From contig NZ_JACHCM010000002.1 in assembly GCF_014200755.1 (NCBI RefSeq), forward strand, positions 310,001-374,000: a DNA stretch of 64,000 nt. The letters run 5' to 3'. Positions 55,083-62,901 of this stretch are shown one piece after another (positions within the stretch are counted from its first letter, which is position 1; every line of letters begins with the position of its first letter). Position numbers and translations under genes: made by a program. Origin of the DNA: Rhodanobacter sp. ANJX3 (lineage in GTDB: Bacteria > Pseudomonadota > Gammaproteobacteria > Xanthomonadales > Rhodanobacteraceae). A model generated the notes under the pieces. It was not told the DNA's origin. It searched no databases and saw nothing but the letters and a program-made list of their open reading frames with translations.

Positions 55083-55640
55083 ATGGCACTCAACGCCACC
55101 ATCTACAAAGTCGAACTGCAGATCAGCGACATGGATCGGCACTACTACGCCACCCATGCGCTGACCCTGGCACGCCACCCGTCGGAAACCGAAGAGCGGC
55201 TGATGGTGCGACTGCTGGCCTTTGCCCTGTATGCCGAAGACCGACTGGAATTCGGCAAGGGCGTCAGCGACGAGGACGAGCCGGCGCTGTGGCGCAAGGA
55301 CTATACCGACGAGATCGAGCTGTGGATCGAGCTGGGCCAGCCCGACGAAGCGCGTATCCGCAAGGCATGCGGCCGCTCGCGCCAGGTCGTGGTGATCAAC
55401 TACGGCGGCAACACGGCCGATATCTGGTGGAGCAAAGTCGGCGCTTCGCTGGCGCGCCATAAAAACCTCACCGTGCTCGATATCCCTGCTGCCACCGTGG
55501 CCGAACTGCTGCCGCTGCTGCAGCGAGGCATGCGCCTGCAGGCACTGATCCAGGACGGCCAGCTGCAGCTGATGAACGACGCCGAGTCGGTGACGATCGA
55601 TCCGATGCAGCGCATGGGTATGGCCGAAACCGTCGGCTGA
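55083..55640 (+). CDS. YaeQ family protein
   Basis: A 185-residue protein of the YaeQ family: ALNATIYKVELQISDMDRHY, THALTLARHPSETEERLMVR, LAFALYAEDRLEFGKGVSDE, DEIELWIELGQPDEARIRKA. The fold is PD-(D/E)XK-like; E. coli YaeQ was linked to suppression of RfaH loss, but its activity is unclear. ATG 55083 gives the standard N-terminus; an upstream ATG at 55053 is in frame but lacks family support. It ends well before the FKBP gene. Confidence 0.93.
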   Translation: MALNATIYKVELQISDMDRHYYATHALTLARHPSETEERLMVRLLAFALYAEDRLEFGKGVSDEDEPALWRKDYTDEIELWIELGQPDEARIRKACGRSRQVVVINYGGNTADIWWSKVGASLARHKNLTVLDIPAATVAELLPLLQRGMRLQALIQDGQLQLMNDAESVTIDPMQRMGMAETVG

Positions 55641-55753
55641 GCGTGTAGCGCGCGGCTTCCGCGCCGGTTCGTTTTCAAGAACAATGGCGCACCGATGCAG
55701 CCGTTCTCGGTCCCATCGCTCACATCCAACCATACTCACCAAGGAATCAATCC

Positions 55754-56185
55754 ATGCGCTGGTTGCTGCCCCTGCTCGCCCTGTTCGTCATCACCGCCTG
55801 CAGCGCCTCGCCGCAGGCGCATGCCCAGGGCGAAGTGCAAAAGCTCATCGTGATCGATACGAAAGTCGGCACCGGCAAGGTAGCGATGAACGGCAAGGAC
55901 GTGGTCGTGCACTACACCGGCTGGCTCTACGATAAAAACGCCAAGGATCACCACGGCAGCCAATTCGATAGCTCGCTCGACACCGGCACACCGTTCACCT
56001 TCACCCTCGGCGAAGGCAAGGTCATCGAAGGATGGGACCAGGGCGTCGCCGGCATGCGCGTCGGCGGCAAACGTACCCTGCTGATTCCCGCGTCGCTCGG
56101 CTACGGCGACAATGGCGCCGGCGACGCCATTCCACCCGGCGCTTCGCTGGTGTTCGATGTGGAACTGCTGAACGTGACGCCCTGA
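55754..56185 (+). CDS. FKBP-type peptidyl-prolyl isomerase lipoprotein
   Basis: A 143-residue exported FKBP. The signal peptide ends in a lipobox (VITAC at residues 13-17), so it is probably lipid-anchored. The FKBP domain has VVVHYTGWLYDKNAKDHHGS, QFDSSLDTGTPFTFTLGEGK, VIEGWDQGVAGMRVGGKRTL and IPASLGYGDNGAGDAIPPGA, with the aromatic pocket residues kept. It would speed proline isomerisation in folding of envelope proteins. Confidence 0.92.
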   Translation: MRWLLPLLALFVITACSASPQAHAQGEVQKLIVIDTKVGTGKVAMNGKDVVVHYTGWLYDKNAKDHHGSQFDSSLDTGTPFTFTLGEGKVIEGWDQGVAGMRVGGKRTLLIPASLGYGDNGAGDAIPPGASLVFDVELLNVTP

Positions 56186-56314
56186 GAATCGAGATCTGTC
56201 TTGATCGTTGCTCTGTCGTCCTTGACTGGAAAGCAAAACGTTTGTTCTGCTTCGGAGTACGAATCACTGATGGCTCATCGTTGAATTTGTACGTTAATTG
56301 ACACGGAGATGTTT

Positions 56315-56608
56315 ATGATACTCAGTGGATGGAATCGTTTGTTTGTCGCCTTGTGGGCAGTTTGGCTCTTGCTTGCAAGCCTGATCGTCGCCGCAGCCTA
56401 CCCCTCAGTCACACCAAAGTTTGCCGTATCACCCGTACCCAATCCCTTCTTCAACATAATTACCACGGGAAATCGGGATACTCCTTTTCACGTAAATGCG
56501 CATCCCTTCGCAATCATCACCTACATCGTTATGCCTGTTTTTCTATTTTGGGTTTTTATCGGCACCGTTCGCTGGATTCGACGCGGCTTTCGGCAGGGAG
56601 TGGCCTGA
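56315..56608 (+). CDS. Small two-span membrane protein
   Basis: A 97-residue protein with hydrophobic helices at about 7-27 (LFVALWAVWLLLASLIVAAA) and 65-85 (FAIITYIVMPVFLFWVFIGT), a polar loop between, and a basic tail RWIRRGFRQG. GGAG lies about eight bases before ATG 56315; an ATG two codons earlier is very close to it. No family recognised. The gene is AT-richer than its neighbours. Confidence 0.6.
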   Translation: MILSGWNRLFVALWAVWLLLASLIVAAAYPSVTPKFAVSPVPNPFFNIITTGNRDTPFHVNAHPFAIITYIVMPVFLFWVFIGTVRWIRRGFRQGVA

Positions 56609-56699
56609 CACTTCATTCAAGGCGCAAACCGCCACTGCTCAATTCAAGCATTAGTTCTCAAAAAGGCATCCTCTCATTACCACCAACCGCGGAGGTTCC

Positions 56700-57086
56700 A
56701 TGAAACGGGTCACTGGCATTGGCGGCATCTTTTTCAAGGCGAAGGACGCTCCCGCACTGCGGGCCTGGTACAAACAGCATCTCGGCATCGATGTCCAGGC
56801 TTGGGGTGGAACCGCTTTTCCCTGGACCGATGACGAAGGCCAGCCGGTGGCTGGGACAACCGTCTGGTCGGTCGGTTCGTCGGAGGGAGATCAGTTTGCG
56901 CCGAGCACGGCATCTTTCATGGTCAATTATCGCGTGGATGATCTATACGCCCTGGTGAAAGCCCTGCGCGACGAAGGCTGCAACGTGCTCGAGAAGATCG
57001 ACGACTCGGAGTACGGGAAGTTCGCCTGGGTTATCGATCCGGAAGGCAACAAGATCGAGCTCTGGCAGCCACCTGCCGGCCAGTGA
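56700..57086 (+). CDS. VOC family protein
   Basis: A 128-residue VOC protein: KRVTGIGGIFFKAKDAPALR, AWYKQHLGIDVQAWGGTAFP, SFMVNYRVDDLYALVKALRD and the tail YGKFAWVIDPEGNKIELWQP. GGAGG lies just upstream of the ATG. It closely resembles the exported VOC protein at 4255 but has no signal peptide. Substrate unknown. It lies about 90 bp after the small membrane-protein gene in the same direction. Confidence 0.85.
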   Translation: MKRVTGIGGIFFKAKDAPALRAWYKQHLGIDVQAWGGTAFPWTDDEGQPVAGTTVWSVGSSEGDQFAPSTASFMVNYRVDDLYALVKALRDEGCNVLEKIDDSEYGKFAWVIDPEGNKIELWQPPAGQ

Positions 57087-57261
57087 TGGGGCGTGTTTGT
57101 GCCTGATATGACTCGCGGCCCGGCAAGTGCTTGTGTAGGGCTACGTTCGATGGACAGCGAACTAAAAGTTGGCTCTTGATGCGCCGAGCGAAGCTCGGGG
57201 GAAAACGGCCGCCAAATCTCGTGCGCGGGTGCTTTTCCGTTTTTCACAACAAAGGATAGGT

Positions 57262-57744
57262 ATGTCGGAAGATGCCAAACCTGCGGCCATAAGGGCCTTC
57301 GACGCGCCAGTAAGAACCCGGCCGTCCAATTACCCCGAGCCTTTCGCATCGCGCATGGCCGGGCGTGAGAAGCGCGCGCTCGGCGACATGTTCGGCCTCG
57401 CGAATTTCGGCGTCAATCTCACTCGACTGAGCCCAAATGCCGTTTCATCGCTGCGTCATGCGCATACTCGACAAGACGAGTTCGTCTATATTCTGCAAGG
57501 GCATCCCACGCTCAGAACGGACGTGGGTTCGACGCAGCTCGACCCTGGCATGTGCGCCGGATTCAAGGCGAATACGGGCGATGGACACTGTCTGGTGAAC
57601 GAAACGTCGGAAGACGTTTTGTATCTCGAAGTCGGCGACCGAATTGCGGGCGACGAAGTCCGTTATCCCGACGACGATCTGGAAGCCCTTATGGACAACG
57701 GCAAGTGGACGTTCGTGCACAAGGATGGAACCCCCTACGCGTAA
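57262..57744 (+). CDS. Cupin domain protein
   Basis: A 160-residue single cupin. The metal-binding first motif is SSLRHAHTRQDEFVYILQGH (H-H and E), and the second part runs from LDPGMCAGFKANTGDGHCLV to SEDVLYLEVGDRIAGDEVRY. The tail DLEALMDNGKWTFVHKDGTP is common in a group of cupins of unknown function. AAAGGATAGGT precedes ATG 57262. The role cannot be told from sequence. Confidence 0.85.
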   Translation: MSEDAKPAAIRAFDAPVRTRPSNYPEPFASRMAGREKRALGDMFGLANFGVNLTRLSPNAVSSLRHAHTRQDEFVYILQGHPTLRTDVGSTQLDPGMCAGFKANTGDGHCLVNETSEDVLYLEVGDRIAGDEVRYPDDDLEALMDNGKWTFVHKDGTPYA

Positions 57745-57787
57745 GTGCGCGCAGCGGTTCAGCGCTGCGTCGCGCCGTGCCCAACGC

Positions 57788-57859
57788 CTACGCTTGCACC
57801 GCCTCGCCCGTGCGCGGCTGACGAATGACCGCCCTCTCACGGGCGTCGACGATCGGCCG
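57788..57859 (-). pseudogene. Fragment copy of the RIO1 kinase 3' end
   Basis: On the minus strand this segment would encode VDARERAVIRQPRTGEAVQA followed by TAG, very like the C-terminus of the RIO1 protein in this window (IDAREEAIIRQQGRDEAAQA). At DNA level 57791-57859 aligns without gaps to 62908-62976, 53 of 69 bases identical by eye, in the same frame and orientation. Upstream of it the similarity stops, so only the last 23 codons remain. Confidence 0.6.
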
Positions 57860-58073
57860 CCGCGCATTATCGGATCCCTCCGGGACATGGGCCTCACCTG
57901 TTGCATCGGTACGCGCTGCCGGTGAGGCGCTCCCGCCAGCGCCTTGCTGTCGGCATGGGTTCGCAGGACGCGACCAAACCGCGTGCAGCGCGCGGTCACG
58001 ACGGTCCGGCTTTACCGGAGGGCCGGACGTCGATGGCCTCCACTTTTCCACAAAATGGAACACCCGTGGTCGT

Positions 58074-58106
58074 CGGCAGACGAGGCATCCCAGCCATCGT
58101 CTGCCG
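58074..58106. terminator. 10-bp inverted repeat between convergent genes
   Basis: CGGCAGACGA (58074-58083) and TCGTCTGCCG (58097-58106) are perfect complements with a 13-nt loop. The element lies between the convergent cupin and FadL genes, 131 bp after the FadL stop. It lacks a T-run, so termination is a possibility only. Confidence 0.4.
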
Positions 58107-58236
58107 GCGTAGAAGCGTCCGTTGCCGCTGTGAAATGAAAACACCGGCCATCCCGCAGCCTGCCCGACGTCATCCGCGGATGACGGGTTCGTGCAAACAG
58201 ACGACTGCACGATCGGGAACTCACCCGCTGGCCGAT

Positions 58237-59676
58237 CTAGAATTTATACGTGGCCGTCAACGAGACGACGTCACCGCTGTCCTTGGCATATCCGTCAATC
58301 GTGCCGCCACCGAGCGCGACCTGGTTGGTCTGTTTTATCGTGGCGTTGCTGACGAACTGGTGCTCATACGCCGCGTCGAAGCTCAGACGATCGGTGGCCT
58401 GGTAGCCCACGCCAAGACCGAGAACCTTGCGGTTATTGTCCGGCACTCGCGTCTCGCGCGTGTCGGTTACCGTGGGCGTCTCGTCGTAAGCCACGCCACC
58501 TCGCAACGTCCACTGATCGTTCAATATGTAGTCGCCACCGAGGCTGAACGAATAACTGTTGCGATAATGCTCGGGCAACGTGATCAAGTTGACCCCCTGC
58601 GAGGACAGCGTCAGGGTCTGGAATTTGGACCAGTTGGTCCATTGCACGGAAGCGCCCAGGCTGAAGCGATCGTTGAACCGGTGCAGATAGTCGATATTGA
58701 CGAACGCCGGCAGGTTGAGCACGGCGGAGGCGGGGGAATTGCTGCCGCTTCCGTTGAGTTCGGGCAACGGAAAAGCGCCGAATCCGGGCAGGCCTGTGAA
58801 GATCGCATTCAATACGGGAATCGCGTTGATCAGACCTTGCGCGTCGGCTGCTGTGGCAGCGTTGGGATAAGAGATAAAATAGCTGCCGGTCAGCCGGTTG
58901 CCCACGCGCGAGTGGTAGCTCACACCCAGCGAATCATCGTCGGTTGGCTTCCATTCGCCGCCAAGAAAATAACCTTCCGACCAGTTGTGCACGCGTACGT
59001 TGATTTGCGCGACTTCGTCCAGCGGCGTGGGAATGCCCCCCGTGGCCCCCGACGCATATGCGGTCCCGCCGAGATTGAGCCCGTTATTGAGCTGGGCGCG
59101 CGTACGCTGGGCGATTACGCCAAGACCCAGCGCAAAGGTATCGCTGATCTTGAAGCTGCCGGACACATTGAGACCGATCGACTTGAGGCTTGTCATGGTG
59201 CCGAACTGGGCAAATCGCGCGTCCGGGCTGTATTTGGTTACCAGCGCATAAGGTACGTCCAGCCCGAAACCCAGAGCGAAACGATCCGAGACCGGCAATA
59301 CGGCGAAGGCCGAGCCGTCATTGTTCAGATGGTCCCCGCCGTTGGGATTGCTGCCGGGCAACGGCGCACCCGACGGATCGGTCATGGAACCGTGGAACTG
59401 GGTGCTGATGTCGATGCCGATCCAGCTACCCTGCACTACCGGCGAGGTGAACCACGCCATCGCGGCGGGATTGTTGTAGGAGGCGGACGGATCGTTCTGC
59501 CACAGCGAGCCGCCGCCAAAGGCGCGGCCGAATCCCGCGGCGTTGGAAACCGGCAGCTGGAACGCGGCAGCGTGCACATGCGTCGGCACGCACAACGCGA
59601 TAACTACCGCCGAGGCCAGCGCGGTCGTCGCCAGGCGCGTGGAGACATGACGATGCAATGATCGGATCTTTTCCAT
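58237..59676 (-). CDS. OmpP1/FadL-family outer-membrane porin
   Basis: A 479-residue FadL-family channel for long-chain fatty acids and other hydrophobic molecules. A signal peptide ends near THVHA (about residue 36); the mature N-terminus AFQLPVSNAAGFGRAFGGGS and the following NDPSASYNNPAAMAWF are the classic NPA hatch segment. The barrel strands include NIDYLHRFNDRFSLGASVQW and TDRLSFDAAYEHQF, ending in VSLTATYKF with the C-terminal Phe. The PraB-like gene lies 101 bp upstream in the same direction, and the pair probably serves uptake of alkanes or lipids. Confidence 0.93.
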   Translation of the reverse strand: MEKIRSLHRHVSTRLATTALASAVVIALCVPTHVHAAAFQLPVSNAAGFGRAFGGGSLWQNDPSASYNNPAAMAWFTSPVVQGSWIGIDISTQFHGSMTDPSGAPLPGSNPNGGDHLNNDGSAFAVLPVSDRFALGFGLDVPYALVTKYSPDARFAQFGTMTSLKSIGLNVSGSFKISDTFALGLGVIAQRTRAQLNNGLNLGGTAYASGATGGIPTPLDEVAQINVRVHNWSEGYFLGGEWKPTDDDSLGVSYHSRVGNRLTGSYFISYPNAATAADAQGLINAIPVLNAIFTGLPGFGAFPLPELNGSGSNSPASAVLNLPAFVNIDYLHRFNDRFSLGASVQWTNWSKFQTLTLSSQGVNLITLPEHYRNSYSFSLGGDYILNDQWTLRGGVAYDETPTVTDTRETRVPDNNRKVLGLGVGYQATDRLSFDAAYEHQFVSNATIKQTNQVALGGGTIDGYAKDSGDVVSLTATYKF

Positions 59677-59777
59677 TAAAAAGTTCTCTCAGGTCGGCAA
59701 ACGTTGCAGGAAAAACGGCATGCAGACGACCGACGAGCGTTCCTCTGCATGCCTTGCACTCTCAGACGCTCAAGGCA

Positions 59778-60260
59778 TCAGTTGGGAGTTATCACCTGGA
59801 ATGCAGGCGATACGGCGAGCACGCCGCTGGCGGTGCAGCCGGAGCCCACATTGCCGCTGATCGTGATGCTGCTGGCGGCGCTGTTGATCGCCGCGCTTAC
59901 ATTGCCGGCGCAAGTCGTCAGTGGCGTCCTGATGCTGACGTTCTGAATGGTTGCCGCGGTGGTCGAGTTGTAAGTCACCTGCCAGGGCAAGCCTTGCGCA
60001 GTCAGCGAGGCGCAAATGGGATTGCTGCCGGTAAAGACGGCCTGCGTCACCGTCGTGTTATTGGCCACGTTGGCACCGCTCACCAGCGTAAAAGTCGAGG
60101 TACAGGCGACGGTTATGCCGCCCGCCGTCAGGCTGGTCGCTCCCGAAGCGCTGAACGTCGTATTCAGAGGAACGCCATGAGCAGCGAACGCTGGCGCAGC
60201 GCCCATCGAGCCCACGGCCAACATGCATGCCAACAACAGCGATTTGGATTGCACTTTCAT
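59778..60260 (-). CDS. Exported PraB-like protein (alkane oxidation activator family)
   Basis: A 160-residue secreted protein with a signal peptide (SLLLACMLAVGSMGAAPAFA). The mature part is Thr/Ser/Ala-rich and beta-like with four cysteines: TVACTSTFTLV, NPICASLTAQGLPW, LTTCAGNVSAAINS, GSGCTASGVLAVSP. The arrangement (C-T-TF, then C-S or C-A-SL..GLPW, then two later cysteines) matches PraB, the protein activator of alkane oxidation in Pseudomonas, as I remember it. It is followed by the FadL gene, which supports a role with hydrophobic substrates at the cell surface. The family call is from memory. Confidence 0.7.
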   Translation of the reverse strand: MKVQSKSLLLACMLAVGSMGAAPAFAAHGVPLNTTFSASGATSLTAGGITVACTSTFTLVSGANVANNTTVTQAVFTGSNPICASLTAQGLPWQVTYNSTTAATIQNVSIRTPLTTCAGNVSAAINSAASSITISGNVGSGCTASGVLAVSPAFQVITPN

Positions 60261-60344
60261 GTTGTATCTCCAGTTGATAGGCGATGCCTTGCGGCATCGG
60301 TTGAGATGTCACGGCACCGCCCGGTGCCGGACAGCGGCAACGGC

Positions 60345-60905
60345 TTAAAACGATTCCCTGCGTATCCGGCCACCCCACGACTCGTTTTTCGGCGATGGTC
60401 GCCGGCGCCGGTTGCCCGGCGGCACATCGGGCGCATCGATCGCAAGCGCGGCCGCACTCGCCTGCTCTACGACCTGCCGCACAAGGCTGACTCGTTCGGT
60501 GGCACCCAACGTGGCAGTTAGCGTCAGACTGATCAGCGCGTCCGGGCGCGCCAGCAGTACGGCTGCATCGGCGGCCTCGCCTGCGCCGATGGCGGCGATC
60601 CATGCATCCATGCCTTCGCCAGCCAGAAGGCAGCAAAAGCTTCCCTGGCATGACCGCAGACGTTCGCGATTGAGAGAGTCCAGCCGCGCAGCCAACATCT
60701 CTTCGATCAATAGTGCGTTGCCGGCGAAGTGATGGTTGATGGCGACCGGGTTGGGATTCGCGCCTGGGGCGATCTGGTGCAGCGACCTCGCCTCGTATCC
60801 GTGCTGGATGAATCGCGATTCGGCCGCACGCGGCACGCACAAGCGCTTTCGCGTATCAGCTCCGCTGACCCCGATGTCTTTCCTATTGACGAACATGCGC
60901 CCCAT
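60345..60905 (-). CDS. Shrunken TetR-family regulator, probably degenerate
   Basis: A 186-residue frame that looks like a damaged copy of the TetR gene at 61582. The DNA-binding part keeps FIQHGYEARSLHQIAPGANP and AINHHFAGNALLIEEMLAAR, RLDSLNRERL, matching FIEHGYEAMLLQDV, AVNYHFGGKELLMREV and RLDRLNSERL in the intact protein. Then about 95 residues of ligand-binding domain are missing, and the C-terminal piece LLAGEGMDAWIAAIGAGEAA, DAAVLLARPDALISL resumes the match. Three extra residues before helix 1 and loss of the core suggest decay. The frame is open, so a short protein could still be made. It lies 84 bp before the PraB-like gene. Confidence 0.6.
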   Translation of the reverse strand: MGRMFVNRKDIGVSGADTRKRLCVPRAAESRFIQHGYEARSLHQIAPGANPNPVAINHHFAGNALLIEEMLAARLDSLNRERLRSCQGSFCCLLAGEGMDAWIAAIGAGEAADAAVLLARPDALISLTLTATLGATERVSLVRQVVEQASAAALAIDAPDVPPGNRRRRPSPKNESWGGRIRRESF

Positions 60906-61033
60906 GCCTCCATGGCCAGATGCAACACAAACGCTGGTTCAGCTCACTGACTTACCCCACCGCCCAACATCGGTTTCAGATCGATTTCAGGTCGACCTTT
61001 CTCGGTGTTTTTCGGCACCCCGAAATTCAATGA

Positions 61034-61061
61034 GTGCATTGAAATCATTATTTCAATGCAC
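61034..61061. promoter_or_regulatory. Operator-like 12-bp inverted repeat
   Basis: GTGCATTGAAAT (61034-61045) and ATTTCAATGCAC (61050-61061) are exact complements around CATT. Further half-site-like words flank it (AAATTCAATG before, CATTTGAAATGG after). It lies 11 bp before a strong Shine-Dalgarno sequence and tiny ORF and between the intact and shrunken TetR genes. By symmetry and place it is the likely operator of the TetR-type regulator. Confidence 0.6.
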
Positions 61062-61083
61062 CATTTGAAATGGAGGTTTTACA

Positions 61084-61170
61084 ATGAGCCCGGCACAGGC
61101 ACGGGTCAATCTGCAACGCACCATGTGCCCGCGCAGGCTTGTGGCAGGTGTCGCCGAGTACTGGCGATGA
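61084..61170 (+). CDS. Tiny ORF of 28 codons after an operator-like palindrome
   Basis: ATG 61084 has an excellent GGAGG seven bases upstream, and the frame runs 28 codons (SPAQARVNLQRTMCPRRLVA and eight more residues) to TGA. No family recognised. The combination of palindrome, Shine-Dalgarno sequence and very short frame suggests either a true small peptide or the surviving front of a regulated gene whose body was lost; the DNA after it has no open frame that continues it. Confidence 0.35.
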   Translation: MSPAQARVNLQRTMCPRRLVAGVAEYWR

Positions 61171-61581
61171 ACGTGCGGGCTTGAGTTTTCAGCGGCATGA
61201 GCATCGACGCTCCGGATGGCGGGAGCGCCTGCCAACCGGCTTCCAGGGACATCGTTTGCTGCACCGCAGCCATCTCCTGCCGCCCCGGCTATGGCGCAGG
61301 AGCCGTAATGCATGTCCATCGACGGCAAGGAGATCGACGAGCGGTCTGATGGACTTGCGCTCGCCAGCGAAAACCGCCGAATCAAGAGGGACCGCGATCC
61401 GTATGGAAAACTCCTGTTCGAACGGCACCGTCTTGCCGGGCCACTTGTCGCGCCGTCTTCAGAAGGGTTTCATGGCATCGCGGCAGCAAAGTCGCCCGTC
61501 TTCGGCTGCCTCTGCGCGCATCGCGCCGAACCTGGCGGGACCGGCAAGCCGTGCATGAAGCGCGACACCATGGACGCGAGG
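61171..61581. other. Intergenic region between the tiny ORF and the TetR gene
   Basis: About 410 bp. Several short overlapping frames occur on both strands, but their translations are Arg/Ser/Pro-rich and none has a ribosome binding site or domain. I see no terminator or repeat of note. Confidence 0.4.
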
Positions 61582-62373
61582 CTAAGAAGCTTTTCGTTTG
61601 ATCGAGCGCCTGCCCGGTACGGAAACGGCTGCCTTTGCGGCGTCATCGGTGGCCTGCGCGGCGACATGGGCGAGTTTCTCGACCTGCTCCACGGCGCGCA
61701 CCTGCTTCGGCGTACCCAGCGGATCGGTAAGCATGGGCTGCACCAGTGCGATCAAGCGCGCCAGCAGCACGGTTTCATCGATCGACTTCCCCATGCTCAA
61801 TGCGGCAATCAGTTCATCGACGCGCTGGCCTGCTAGCAGGCCAGCCAGGCCTTGCAGACTGAAGCGCAAGCGCATGCTGAGTTCGCTGCGCGACATGTCG
61901 GGCAAGGCTCGCGAAAACGCCTCGAAGAAACGTTCGAAGATCGGTCGGTAGTGTTCTTCCAGATAATCGCGGATAAACGGCGAGGAGTCGCTATAGACGC
62001 GCCCCAGCAGGCTGATGAAAGCCGGACTACCGGCCGGCGGGCGACTGAGCCGCAACGCCGGCACGAACAGCACGCTAAGTACTTCGGTAGCGTCCAGCGG
62101 CCGCCGGCCACGACGCTGCTCGCAGCATGAAAGCAACTGCAGCCGTTCGGAGTTCAAGCGGTCCAGACGCATGGAAAGCACCTCACGCATCAACAGCTCT
62201 TTGCCGCCGAAATGATAGTTCACGGCAGCCGCATTCGCCTTCGCGCGACGGGTAACATCCTGCAGCAGCATGGCTTCGTAACCATGCTCGATAAATGACG
62301 CTTCGGCTGCGTGCAACAGCCGATCTCGCGTATTCATCTGGCGCATGCTTGGTTCTTGGCTGTCTACGGACAT
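61582..62373 (-). CDS. TetR-family transcriptional regulator (PsrA/YbiH-like)
   Basis: A 263-residue TetR protein. The HTH is RDRLLHAAEASFIEHGYEAM with LQDVTRRAKANAAAVNYHFG, KELLMREVLSMRLDRLNSER; the AAVNYHFG form is that of PsrA- and YbiH-like regulators, which often sense fatty acyl-CoA. The ligand domain is complete (ISLLGRVYSDSSPFIRDYLE, RFFEAFSRALPDMSRSELSM, RFSLQGLAGLLAGQRVDELI). ATG 62373 is the first in frame; ATGs at codons 10 and 13 are alternatives. Given the neighbouring PraB-like and FadL genes, control of hydrophobic-substrate uptake is plausible. A shrunken paralogue lies at 60345. Confidence 0.85.
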   Translation of the reverse strand: MSVDSQEPSMRQMNTRDRLLHAAEASFIEHGYEAMLLQDVTRRAKANAAAVNYHFGGKELLMREVLSMRLDRLNSERLQLLSCCEQRRGRRPLDATEVLSVLFVPALRLSRPPAGSPAFISLLGRVYSDSSPFIRDYLEEHYRPIFERFFEAFSRALPDMSRSELSMRLRFSLQGLAGLLAGQRVDELIAALSMGKSIDETVLLARLIALVQPMLTDPLGTPKQVRAVEQVEKLAHVAAQATDDAAKAAVSVPGRRSIKRKAS

Positions 62374-62901
62374 ATAGCTTCAGGTCTCTGCGACGAAATA
62401 GATAGGATTCGGCAAGATACCCAATGGATGCCCCACCGCTCATTCGATGTCCGTTCTCGAACGAGCTTGCCTGCTCGGGTTACCCTTGGAATGGTTCAAT
62501 AGGCGGCAGTAACGGTAAAACGATAAAGGGCGTGGCGTCGATAGTCGACTGCCATGCAAATCGACAAGACGATCTCTACGGCATGCCATGCCGCGCGTTG
62601 TTTCGGCGGCAGGCAAATCATGGCACGTTTTTTCAGCCCGAAGCCTAGCCGCTTTCAAGTGACGGTCATTCTGGCCGGACCGATCGGAGCAAGCCGGCAA
62701 GCACCGACGGTTGCCCATCTGCGTGCTGCGTTCCGGTGCGGATCTGTCGGCGGATTGCGTATAGGCGCGAACGCTTTTCCTCGGCAGGCAGCAGCTGCCG
62801 GGGGCGCGCACAACCGACTCGGCTCGCAACGCCACCGCGAGACATTCGGCTCCGATCGATCCAGGCCGTCGCGACCAAGTTACCCGCCGGCAGGCGCAGC
62901 C
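62374..62901. other. Intergenic region between the RIO1 kinase and TetR genes
   Basis: About 530 bp. No open frame has both a ribosome binding site and protein-like composition, and I see no hairpin with a T-run, repeat or operator. The TetR promoter should lie at its left end, but no clear -35/-10 pair is visible. Confidence 0.4.

Larger units (their letters stand above)
57745..58236. other. Intergenic region between the cupin and FadL genes
   Basis: About 490 bp between convergent genes. It holds a fragment similar to the 3' end of the RIO1 kinase gene (57791-57859) and a 10-bp inverted repeat at 58074-58106. The remaining sequence shows only open frames with shadow-like, Arg/Pro/Ser-rich translations and no ribosome binding sites, so I call no gene. 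Confidence 0.45.
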
